A stretch of DNA of 64,000 bases from SHWB01 sp050246875. Its GTDB lineage: Bacteria; Pseudomonadota; Alphaproteobacteria; UBA6615. The notes below the pieces were generated by a model. That model was not told where the DNA came from. It worked only from the letters and a program-made list of their open reading frames with translations, and did not search any database. Of the stretch, positions 8,438 through 15,810 are shown in pieces. Within the stretch, counting starts at the first letter, position 1. Each line of letters starts with the position of its first letter. The translations under genes were made by a program, and so were the position numbers. The stretch covers positions 186,001 to 250,000 of the forward strand of contig JBFWVF010000006.1 of the NCBI GenBank assembly GCA_050246875.1, given 5' to 3'.

Positions 8438-9619
8438 ATGGACACGCTTCACCCCACCGTGCCGCGCCTCGGCCGCGTCGAGCGCGACGCCCTGACGCCG
8501 GCCGGCCAGGCCAACTGGGACCATGTCTACAAGGCACGCGGCTTCACCGGCGAGATGCCCAACGTCTTCGCCACCATGGCCAACAGCGTCGACGGCCTCG
8601 CCCATGTCGGCGGCGTCGGCGAGTATGTGCGCTTCCGCACCGACTTCGACCGCATCTTCCGCGAGCTTGTGATCCTGACGGTGGCGCAGGAGCTGCGCAG
8701 CGGCTACGAGTGGTCGCACCACTGGGCCATCGCGCTGAAGGCCGGCGCCGACGAGGCGCTGCTGAAGCGCATCGGCACGCCGGGGCTGGAGGCCGAGCCG
8801 ATGCCGGTCGGGCCGGCCGTGCGCTACGCCCGCCTCCTCACCAACAACCTGCCGGTCGACGACGCGCTGTTCGACGCGCTCAAGGCGCATTTCGGCCCGC
8901 GCGGCCTCGTCGATCTGACCATGCTGTGCGGCCACTACCTGTCGCTCGGCCGCTTCATCAACGTCGCCGGCGTGCGCGTCGAGGCCGACCACACGGACTA
9001 CCCGTTCAACCGCGCGGCCGACGCCAGGCCGGCCTTCGCGCCGGTCACCGGCAAGGTCAGCCGCATGCGGCTGGCCGGCGTGACACGCGACACCTTCGCC
9101 GGCGACAAGACGGCGGTCTGGGATCACATCCTCGCCTCGCGTGGGGTCAAGGGGTGGGTGCCGCACCTCTTCGCCGTGCTCGGCAACAGCCCCGACGCGC
9201 TGCACTACGTCGCCTCGGTCGGCGAGTACGTGCGCTACAAGACCGACTTCGACGCCGTGCTGCGCGAACTCGTGATCATGACGGTGGCGCGCCAGATCGA
9301 CTGCGCCTACGAGTGGACGCATCACTGGCCGGTGGCGGTGAAGGCCGGGGCGTCCGAGGCGCTGCTGAAGAAGATCGGCACGCCGGCGCTCGAGGACGAG
9401 GCGGCACCGGTCGGCCCGACCGTGCGCTACGCTCGTCTGGTCGCCAACAACCAGCCGGTCGACGACGCGCTGTTCGGCGCCCTGCTCGCCCATTACGGCG
9501 CGCGGCGGCTGACCGACCTGACCAACATGATCGGCTACTACGGCATGATCGGCCGCTTCATCAACGTCGTCGGCTTCGAACTGGAGGAAGGCCACCCGGC
9601 CATCCCGTTCAACGGCTGA
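8438..9619 (+). CDS. Tandem double CMD-domain fusion protein
   Basis: A 393-residue protein made of two complete CMD domains (about 1-185 and 205-393), twice the usual family length. Each ends with a similar RFINV...PFN signature. Domain 2 is very close to the single-domain protein encoded just upstream (shared VAVKAGASEALLKKIGTPAL and YARLVANNQPVDDALF). Domain 1 is more diverged and has Ser where the others have the conserved Cys (QELRSGYEW versus RQIDCAYEW). The protein therefore looks like a fusion of two paralogues with one possibly non-catalytic half. It probably assembles with, or next to, the single CMD protein. Function beyond family membership is unknown. Confidence 0.85.
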   Translation: MDTLHPTVPRLGRVERDALTPAGQANWDHVYKARGFTGEMPNVFATMANSVDGLAHVGGVGEYVRFRTDFDRIFRELVILTVAQELRSGYEWSHHWAIALKAGADEALLKRIGTPGLEAEPMPVGPAVRYARLLTNNLPVDDALFDALKAHFGPRGLVDLTMLCGHYLSLGRFINVAGVRVEADHTDYPFNRAADARPAFAPVTGKVSRMRLAGVTRDTFAGDKTAVWDHILASRGVKGWVPHLFAVLGNSPDALHYVASVGEYVRYKTDFDAVLRELVIMTVARQIDCAYEWTHHWPVAVKAGASEALLKKIGTPALEDEAAPVGPTVRYARLVANNQPVDDALFGALLAHYGARRLTDLTNMIGYYGMIGRFINVVGFELEEGHPAIPFNG

Positions 9620-9785
9620 GCGCGCCACCGGGCGCGGCGATGCCTGCGCCCGGCCCCTGACTGTCATGCGGCGGCCGCATCGACCGCGGCCGTTCGTTCC
9701 GCTATAGGAGGCCCGTGGCCAGCCCGTGGGAAGGGGTGGGCCGGATTACGGGCGCGGCCCCGGTTCGCACGAGGAGGAATCACGC

Positions 9786-11021
9786 ATGGTCAAGGTCATC
9801 CTGCAGCTTTACCCGGTCATCTACGCCAAGGACGAGGCCGAGCGCGAGGCACTGCGCCCGATCGGCCGCAACCGCGACCGTGTGAACGATGCCCTGACCG
9901 GCATGCCCGACATCGTCCGGGCCTGCGACGAGATGGGCCTGTGGGGTGTGTCCTGCATCGAGCATCACTTCCACTCGGAAGGCTACGAGGTCGGCCCGAA
10001 CATCGGCGTCCACAACGGCTACTGGGCGGCGATCACCAAGAATCTCCGCATCGGCAATCTCGGCTACTCGATCTCGGCCGGCGACCCGATCCGCATCGCC
10101 GAGGAGACGGCGATCCTCGACCATCTGACGCGCGGCCGCTCCTTCGTCGGCTTCGCGCGCGGCTACCAGCAGCGCTGGACCAACGTGCTCGGCCAGAAGC
10201 TGCAGGCGCGCGCCACCATGTCCGACGGCAGCGCCGACGACGCCTCGAACCGCGAACTGTTCGAGGAGCAGGTCGGCCTCGTGCTGAAGGCGTGGAAGGA
10301 AGACTCCTTCTCGCACAAGTCGAAGTACTGGGAGTACCCGTACCCCTACGACACCGGGGTCGAGGGCTGGTTCATGCCCGAGGGCACGCGCCGCTTCGGC
10401 GCCCCCGGCGAGATGGACGACCAGAACCGCGTGCGCAAGATCTCGGTCGTGCCGGCGCCGTACACCAAGCCGCATCCGCCGTGCTTCATCGCCTCCAACG
10501 CCTCGCTGGAGACGGTCGAGTACGCCGGCCGCCACGGCTTCATCCCGACCTATTTCTCGTCGGTCGGGCGCTGCGCCCATTTCGGCCCGCGCTACACCGA
10601 GATCGCCAACGCCAACGGCTTCGACTTCGCGCGCGGCCAGAACCAGGCCATCGTGCGCTGGCCGCATATCGGCGGCACGAAGGAGGAAGCGCGCCAGAAC
10701 ATCCTCGACTGGTCGGGCGACATCTTCCGCAACTTCTACCAGCCGCTGATGCCGAAGGTCGGCACGCCGCTGACCGGCGACGCCGGCGTCATCGAGGCGA
10801 TGACCAACACCGGCCTGTTCCAGTACGGCACGGCCTCGGAGATCCGCGACGAGTACGTCAGCCAGTGGAAGCAGCACCCGGCCGAGTACATCGTGCTGAT
10901 CTACCACTACGCCCAGGCGCCGAAGCAGGCGGTCATCGACAACCTCAAGGTCTTCATGAAGGAAGTGAAGCCCGCCCTCGACGAGCTGACCGACTACTCG
11001 CGCGCCCGCGCCGCCGAGTAG
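9786..11021 (+). CDS. Luciferase-like (LLM) flavin-dependent monooxygenase
   Basis: A 411-residue TIM-barrel oxidoreductase of the bacterial luciferase-like family, which uses reduced FMN or F420 to oxygenate or oxidise a substrate. Typical blocks are GVSCIEHHFH (about 56-65), the NLRIGNLGYSIS strand, RIAEETAILDHLTRGRSFVG and a C-terminal YIVLIYHYAQAP. The ATG at 9786 follows GAGGAGGAATCAC. It is the last gene before the strong terminator at 11061-11092 and is preceded by a 166-bp gap. A separate flavin reductase is not seen nearby. Within the operon it is the obvious oxidative step. Confidence 0.9.
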   Translation: MVKVILQLYPVIYAKDEAEREALRPIGRNRDRVNDALTGMPDIVRACDEMGLWGVSCIEHHFHSEGYEVGPNIGVHNGYWAAITKNLRIGNLGYSISAGDPIRIAEETAILDHLTRGRSFVGFARGYQQRWTNVLGQKLQARATMSDGSADDASNRELFEEQVGLVLKAWKEDSFSHKSKYWEYPYPYDTGVEGWFMPEGTRRFGAPGEMDDQNRVRKISVVPAPYTKPHPPCFIASNASLETVEYAGRHGFIPTYFSSVGRCAHFGPRYTEIANANGFDFARGQNQAIVRWPHIGGTKEEARQNILDWSGDIFRNFYQPLMPKVGTPLTGDAGVIEAMTNTGLFQYGTASEIRDEYVSQWKQHPAEYIVLIYHYAQAPKQAVIDNLKVFMKEVKPALDELTDYSRARAAE

Positions 11022-11060
11022 CCGCCGCGCCCCGCGACGGGGCGCGCTGGTCGTCAGTCA

Positions 11061-11092
11061 AACCCCTCCCCCGGCATCCGGGGGAGGGGTTT
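11061..11092. terminator. Strong bidirectional terminator
   Basis: AACCCCTCCCCCGG and CCGGGGGAGGGGTT form a perfect 14-bp stem around a CAT loop, followed by TTCTTTT on the + strand. It lies between the convergent LLM monooxygenase gene and the oxygenase gene ending at 11103, so it can end transcription from both sides. Confidence 0.93.
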
Positions 11093-11102
11093 TCTTTTGC
11101 CC

Positions 11103-12146
11103 TCAGCGCAGGGTCACGCCGGTATTGCCGCGTGCCATCTGCTCGGCGATCAGCGCCTTCTCGCGCGCGTGGCCGGCCTCGTCGGTGAAGAAGCTGAACA
11201 CGGCGAAGCGGCGGCCGCGCGTCACCGGCGTCGCCTCGTGCAGCAGCGAGCACGAGAAGACGACGGCGGCACCGGCCGGCGGCCGGTAGGGCGTGCGTCC
11301 GAACTCGGGGAACAGCAGGTCGCCGCCCTCGTAGGTGCCGGTTTCGAGGTTGAGGCTCATGGCGAACAGCCGGTGCGCGGTGTGCGGCGAGCGGTTGTCG
11401 CGGTGGCGGCCGAAGAAGCCGGCGTCGGCGGCATCGTAACAGCCGATGCGCGGCGCCTCGAAATGGCTGAGGCGAACCTGGAAGGCGCGCTGCACCTGCG
11501 GGAACACGCGCCGGCGGATGCGGTCGCCGACCGCCGCGTACAGCGCGCGGTCGCCGATCGGCACGTCCTGCCGGCGCTTGAGCGAAGCATCATAGTGGCC
11601 GTCGGCGCCGCCGCCGGTGCTGGTGCCGCCGGCGCGCTTCTCGCCCGCGTGCCAGTAGGCCACGAGGCGCGCGCACAACTCCGCCTCCAGCACCAGCGGC
11701 AGGGTCAGCACCGGCGCGGCGGCCTCGCTCGTCGCCTCGTGCGCGACGGCGCGCGCGACCACCGCCCCGGCCTCGGCGCCCGGCGCGACCTCGACGATGC
11801 GCGCGGCCGAGTCGAAGACCACCACCGTCTCGCGCGTGTCGGTGCCGACGGCCCGCCCGACGATGCCGTCCGGGTCGCACAGCACGGGCAGGCCGGCCAT
11901 GTCGCGCGGCACGTCGCCGGGCGACGCCCGCAGCACGGCGAAGGCGAGGGTCTCGTCGGCCGCGCTGTCGCGCAGCGCGCCGGCGACGCTCGCGGCCCGC
12001 GCCGGCAGCGGCGGCGTGCCTGCCAGCCACAGCAGGATGGGCCGGCCGGCCCGGCTCTGGTGCCACAGGTCGACGAGGTCGCCCGACGGATCGGGCAGCA
12101 CGAGGCGCGGCACGAGGTCGCCGGGGCTCAGTCGCAGCTCGCTCAT
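11103..12146 (-). CDS. Redoxin-like / 2OG-Fe(II) oxygenase fusion protein
   Basis: A 347-residue two-domain protein. Residues 1 to about 150 resemble a peroxiredoxin/redoxin domain (GDLVPRLVLPDPSGDLVDLW, then FAVLRASPGD), but I see no convincing peroxidatic Cys at the usual position. The C-terminal half is a prolyl-4-hydroxylase-like 2-oxoglutarate/Fe(II) oxygenase. It has the metal triad His248-x-Asp250 (GRHRDN) and His303 (LLHEATPV), and the 2OG-binding Arg lies in RGRRFAVFSFF. It probably hydroxylates a protein or small molecule, with the redoxin part as a sensor or scaffold. Start ATG 12146. It reads toward the shared terminator and follows the copper chaperone gene on the same strand. 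Confidence 0.82.
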   Translation of the reverse strand: MSELRLSPGDLVPRLVLPDPSGDLVDLWHQSRAGRPILLWLAGTPPLPARAASVAGALRDSAADETLAFAVLRASPGDVPRDMAGLPVLCDPDGIVGRAVGTDTRETVVVFDSAARIVEVAPGAEAGAVVARAVAHEATSEAAAPVLTLPLVLEAELCARLVAYWHAGEKRAGGTSTGGGADGHYDASLKRRQDVPIGDRALYAAVGDRIRRRVFPQVQRAFQVRLSHFEAPRIGCYDAADAGFFGRHRDNRSPHTAHRLFAMSLNLETGTYEGGDLLFPEFGRTPYRPPAGAAVVFSCSLLHEATPVTRGRRFAVFSFFTDEAGHAREKALIAEQMARGNTGVTLR

Positions 12147-12204
12147 CGCGCCGACCTTGCCGGCCGCGCGTCGGGCCGTGCAACCCCGGATATGTGACAG
12201 GCGG

Positions 12205-12233
12205 CGCCCTCCCGGCGCGGGGCCGGGAGGGCG
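12205..12233. terminator. 12-bp perfect stem-loop downstream of the PCu(A)C gene
   Basis: CGCCCTCCCGGC and GCCGGGAGGGCG pair perfectly around a 5-base loop, a few bases after the stop codon of the copper chaperone gene (minus strand). No U-tract follows, so it may be a weak terminator or mRNA-stabilising hairpin before the oxygenase gene. Confidence 0.55.
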
Positions 12234-12240
12234 GGACCGC

Positions 12241-12723
12241 TCAGTGGCCGTGCTTCGAGTGCCCGCCCGTCGGCGCGGCGGCGCCCGCCGCATCGACCAC
12301 CACGTCCACCGCCACCTCGCCGGCCCGCTCGAACACGAGGGTCAGCGGGAAGCGCTGGTCCTTCACCAGCGGCGCCTTGAGGCCGAGCAGCATGACGTGA
12401 AGGCCGCCCGGCTTCAGTTCGACCTTGCCGCCGGCCGGCACCTCGATCGCCTCGACGGGGCGCATCTGCATGACGCCGTCCTTCATGGTGTGCGTGTGCA
12501 GCTCGATCTTCTCGGCGACGTCGCCGCGCGCGGCGAGCAGCCGGTCGGCCGCGGCCCCCTTGTTCTCGATGGTGAGGTAGGCGCCGCCGTTGGGCGCCGA
12601 GGGCGCCGTGGCGCGCGACCACGGATGGCCGATGTGCAGGTCGCCCTTCTTCGCGTCATGGGCGAGGGCGGGAACGGCGACGAGGGAGAACGCGGCGACG
12701 GCCGCGACGAACAGACGGTTCAT
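12241..12723 (-). CDS. PCu(A)C-type periplasmic copper chaperone
   Basis: A 160-residue exported copper-binding protein that delivers Cu(I) to the CuA or CuB centre of cytochrome c oxidase. A signal peptide (MNRLFVAAVAAFSLVAVPALA) precedes a DUF461/PCu(A)C domain with HPWSRATAPSAPNGGAYLTI, the methionine-rich metal site HTHTMKDGVMQMRPV and PGGLHVMLLGLKAPL. The C-terminus is His-rich (GGHSKHGH) and may bind extra copper. ATG 12723 was chosen because the signal peptide starts there. A DUF2946 gene lies 73 bp upstream on the same strand, a partnership often seen around copper handling. Confidence 0.92.
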   Translation of the reverse strand: MNRLFVAAVAAFSLVAVPALAHDAKKGDLHIGHPWSRATAPSAPNGGAYLTIENKGAAADRLLAARGDVAEKIELHTHTMKDGVMQMRPVEAIEVPAGGKVELKPGGLHVMLLGLKAPLVKDQRFPLTLVFERAGEVAVDVVVDAAGAAAPTGGHSKHGH

Positions 12724-12796
12724 GGAACACTCCGGACGAACGGGATGGCGCGCGGCGGCCGCGCGACGCGGAAGGAAGGCGGATCGGACTCGGGTG

Positions 12797-13189
12797 TCAG
12801 GCCGCCGGCGGCGCGCGCGGCTGGTGGGCCGCCATTCCAACGCCGGGCGGCACGGCCGCGAACCGGGTCGTCACGATGATCCGCCGCGGCGCCGGATACG
12901 CGGCGCCCGCGCCCGCCTCGGCCGCCGCCAGCGCACCGGCGCAGACGACGGCGCAGGCGAGGCAGTTCGCCGGGTCGCGCGGCGGCTGCGGCTGGCCGGC
13001 CTCGACCGGCAACCGCTCCAGGCCGCGCGCCGTGCACAGCAGGAGACCGCCCGAGGCGCCGGCGTCCAGCGTCGCCGCGGCGAAGTGCAGGCCGGGCAGC
13101 GCCAGCCACAGCGCCAGCACGAAGCGCGCCCAGCGCGCCAGTTCGCGCGCGCGGCGGGTTCGCGGAGGCTGGGTGGCGGCGTCGGTCAC
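12797..13189 (-). CDS. DUF2946-like small membrane/exported protein
   Basis: A 130-residue protein with GTG start (13187-13189). An Arg-rich N-terminus leads into one hydrophobic segment (WARFVLALWLALPGLHFAAA, about 20-40), followed by a Cys-containing stretch (NCLACAVVCAGAL). Composition and layout resemble DUF2946 family proteins, which are frequently encoded near copper chaperones. The closely spaced cysteines could bind metal. Function unproven; it is likely transcribed with the PCu(A)C gene downstream. Confidence 0.7.
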   Translation of the reverse strand: MTDAATQPPRTRRARELARWARFVLALWLALPGLHFAAATLDAGASGGLLLCTARGLERLPVEAGQPQPPRDPANCLACAVVCAGALAAAEAGAGAAYPAPRRIIVTTRFAAVPPGVGMAAHQPRAPPAA

Positions 13190-13232
13190 GGGGCGATCCT
13201 ACAGCGTCGCGCGCGTCTTTGCCGTGCGGCGA

Positions 13233-14360
13233 TCAGTCCTCGGGGCCAGGATCGACGCCGAGCGCCGCGCAGGCCAGACGCGCCAGCGGCAGCGACGCCG
13301 TGAGGCCCGGCGATTCGATGCCGAACAGGTTGACCAGCCCGGGAATGCCGTGCTCGGCCGGCCCCTGCACCACGAAATCCCCGGCCGGCGCGCCTTGCGG
13401 TCCCAGCTTCGGCCGTATGCCGCTGTAGCCCGGCTGCAGAGCGCCGTCCGGCAGGCCTGGCCAGTAGCGCCGCACGGCGGCGTAGAAGCGGTCGGCGCGG
13501 CGCGGATCGACGGTGTAGTCGATCGCCCCGATCCACTCGACGTCGGGGCCGAAGCGCGCCTGCCCGGCCATGTCGAGCGTGACATGCACGCCGAGGCCGC
13601 CCGGCTCGGGCACCGGATAGACGAGATGCGTGAACGGCGCGCGCGCCGCCAGCGTGTAGTAGTTGCCCTTGGCGTACCAGGTGCCGGGCACCTTGCCGGG
13701 CGGAAAGCCGGCGAGCGAGGCGGCGATCCGCTGGGCGTGCAGCCCGGCGGAATTGATCACGAGCGAGCACGCCAGCCGCATCGCGTCGGCGCCGCCCGTC
13801 TCCAGCACGATGCCGTCGCCGCCGACGGCGCCGCCGGCGACCGGCGTGAGGAAGGCGATGCTGCCGCCCGCCTCCTCCAGATCGCCCTGGTAGGCCAGCA
13901 TCAGCGCGTGGCTGTCGACGATGCCGGTCAGCGGCGACCACAGGGCGGCGACGCAGCGCACTGCGGGTTCGCGCGCCGTCACCTCGGCCGGCGTCAGCGG
14001 CGTCAGCGCGCCGGCCCCGTTGGCCTCGGCGCGGCGGGCGATGGCGGCAAGCTCGCCGGTCTGGCCGTCGTCGGTGGCGACGATGATCTTGCCGCAGCGG
14101 CGATGCGGCACGCCGTGCGCCGCGCAGTAGCGATAGAGCGCGTCGCGCCCGGCGACGCAGGCGCGCGCCTTCAGCGATCCCGTCGGGTAGTAGATGCCGG
14201 CATGGATGACCTCGCTGTTGCGCGACGAGGTCTCGGTGCCGATGGCGTCGGCCGCCTCCAGCACGATCACCTCGCGCCCGGCCCGCGCCAGCGCGCGCGC
14301 CACCGCGAGGCCGACCACCCCGGCCCCGATCACCACCGCGTCCACGCGCTCCGTCTGCAT
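13233..14360 (-). CDS. FAD-dependent oxidoreductase, L-2-hydroxyglutarate oxidase (LhgO)-like
   Basis: A 375-residue DAO-superfamily flavoenzyme. The N-terminal Rossmann motif GAGVVGLAVARAL is followed by a strongly LhgO/L2HGDH-like block (ETSSRNSEVIHAGIYYPTGS). The C-terminal half has the substrate-domain pattern YSGIRPKLGPQG and GIESPGLTASLPLA. The family oxidises L-2-hydroxyglutarate or related hydroxy acids and passes electrons to quinone or oxygen. ATG 14360. It diverges from the Ldh-family dehydrogenase gene at 14737, with an inverted repeat pair between them. The two dehydrogenases may act on related 2-hydroxy acids, but this is only a contextual guess. Confidence 0.85.
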   Translation of the reverse strand: MQTERVDAVVIGAGVVGLAVARALARAGREVIVLEAADAIGTETSSRNSEVIHAGIYYPTGSLKARACVAGRDALYRYCAAHGVPHRRCGKIIVATDDGQTGELAAIARRAEANGAGALTPLTPAEVTAREPAVRCVAALWSPLTGIVDSHALMLAYQGDLEEAGGSIAFLTPVAGGAVGGDGIVLETGGADAMRLACSLVINSAGLHAQRIAASLAGFPPGKVPGTWYAKGNYYTLAARAPFTHLVYPVPEPGGLGVHVTLDMAGQARFGPDVEWIGAIDYTVDPRRADRFYAAVRRYWPGLPDGALQPGYSGIRPKLGPQGAPAGDFVVQGPAEHGIPGLVNLFGIESPGLTASLPLARLACAALGVDPGPED

Positions 14361-14462
14361 GTCCTGCGTTCGCCCCCGGTTCCCCGTTTCCGTCGCACGC
14401 CGCACCGGTCGTTGGCAATGCACCGGACGGGTCACAGTGCAGGGAGCGTCGCGTGCTCGCTT

Positions 14463-14599
14463 CACCCTCTCCGCCCCCGGGGGCGGAGAGGGCCGGGGTG
14501 AGGTGGGGGCGCCGCCCGCGACTCGGTTCGCGGCATCTCCCGGGCCGGCAATACCCCCACCTCTCCCTGCCCTCTCCGCCCCGCGGGGCGGAGAGGGTT
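14463..14599. repeat. Inverted pair of the 28-bp-palindrome repeat (family 1)
   Basis: The 376-base gap 14361-14736 holds no gene. It contains a perfect 28-bp palindrome at 14465-14492 (arm CCCTCTCCGCCCCC and its complement) with tail GGTGAGGTGGGGGC, then an inverted copy ending near 14597. The spacer between them matches the spacer of the pair at 17.4 kb (shared TCGCGGCA and GCCGGCAATACCCCCACC), so the whole roughly 137-bp unit is repeated. Confidence 0.92.
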
Positions 14600-14736
14600 C
14601 CAGGTCGGTCCGGCGGCGAGGAACCGCGTTCCGCGCGCCGTGGTGGCGGTGCCCGGTGACGGGTAGTAGGTTCCCGTCCGGCCGGCACAACAGCGACCCC
14701 GCGAAGCACGGGGCCGGCCGTCAGGAGGACCGCCCG

Positions 14737-15807
14737 ATGCTCGTGCGCGAAGCGACCCTGCGCAGCCTGATCACCGACATCTTCGCCGCCGGCGGCAGCG
14801 AGGCCGGCGAGGCGGCGATGCTGTCCGACCACCTCGTCGACGCCAACCTCTACGGCCATGACAGCCACGGCGTCGGCATGGTGCCGACCTACATCAAGCA
14901 CGTGAAGTCGGGCCGCGTCTTCGCCAACCGGCCGGTCAAGCTGGCGCATGACGGCGGCGCGCTGATGGTGTTCGACGGCCAGCTCGGCTACGGCCGCCGC
15001 GCCGCCGGCGAGGCCATGACGCAGGCCATCGCGCGGGCGCGCGAGACCGGCGTGGTCGCCTTCGCGCTGCGCAACGCCCACCACATCGGCCGTGTCGGCC
15101 GCTATGGCGAGATGGGCATCGAGGCCGGCTTCGTGTCGATCCATTTCGTCAACGTCGCCGACCACCGGCCGCTGGTCGCGCCGCACCGCGGCAGCGACGC
15201 GCGCTTCTCGACCAATCCGTTCTGCGTCGGCATCCCGGCCGGCAAGGCGACCAGGCCGCTGCTGCTCGACATGGCCACCAGCAAGGTGGCGATGGGCAAG
15301 GTGCGGGTGGCCTACAACGAGGGCAAGGAACTGGCGCCCGGCCTCGTCATGGACGATCGCGGCCAGCCCTCGACCGACCCGGCGGTGATGTTCCGCGAGC
15401 CGATGGGCGCGCTGACGACCTTCGCCGAGCACAAGGGCTACGCGCTGGCGCTGGTCTGCGAGATCCTCGCCGGCGGCCTCGGCGGCGGCGGCACCATCCA
15501 GCCGGGCACGCCGCGCAAGGACGGCATCATCAACTCGATGTTCTCGGTCGTCGTCGATCCGGCGCGGCTGGTCGACATGGACTGGCTGGGGCGCGAGATC
15601 GACGCCATGGTGGCCTACGCCAAGGGCTCGCCGGCCGCCGACCCGGCGCGGCCGGTCCTCGTGCCGGGCGAACCGGAGCGCCTGTCGGCCGAGGCGCGGC
15701 GGCGCGACGGCGTGCCGATCGACCCGACGACCTGGGGCGAGATCATGGACGCCGCCCGCCGCGTCGGCCTCGATCCGCAGGCGCTCGAGCGCCGCGCGGC
15801 GGCCTGA
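14737..15807 (+). CDS. Ldh-family NAD(P)-dependent 2-hydroxyacid/ureidoglycolate-type dehydrogenase
   Basis: A 356-residue member of the malate/L-lactate dehydrogenase (Ldh) family, which is unrelated to classical Rossmann dehydrogenases and includes AllD, ComC and DpkA. Family landmarks include HLVDANLYGHDSHGVGMVPT (about 30-49), ALRNAHHIGRVGRYGEMG with the catalytic His, STNPFCVGIPAG for cofactor binding, and EHKGYALALVCEILAGGL. ATG 14737 has AGGAGGAC upstream. The gamma-glutamyltransferase-like hydrolase begins 3 bases after the stop. Substrate could be ureidoglycolate, malate, lactate or sulfolactate; the neighbour makes a ureidoglycolate/oxalurate route worth testing. Confidence 0.9.
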   Translation: MLVREATLRSLITDIFAAGGSEAGEAAMLSDHLVDANLYGHDSHGVGMVPTYIKHVKSGRVFANRPVKLAHDGGALMVFDGQLGYGRRAAGEAMTQAIARARETGVVAFALRNAHHIGRVGRYGEMGIEAGFVSIHFVNVADHRPLVAPHRGSDARFSTNPFCVGIPAGKATRPLLLDMATSKVAMGKVRVAYNEGKELAPGLVMDDRGQPSTDPAVMFREPMGALTTFAEHKGYALALVCEILAGGLGGGGTIQPGTPRKDGIINSMFSVVVDPARLVDMDWLGREIDAMVAYAKGSPAADPARPVLVPGEPERLSAEARRRDGVPIDPTTWGEIMDAARRVGLDPQALERRAAA

Positions 15808-15810
15808 ACG

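Noticed and set aside
14463..14599. CRISPR-like array
   Set aside because: Repeats are palindromic units in inverted pairs with related spacers, scattered through the window, not regular direct repeats with unique spacers; no cas genes.
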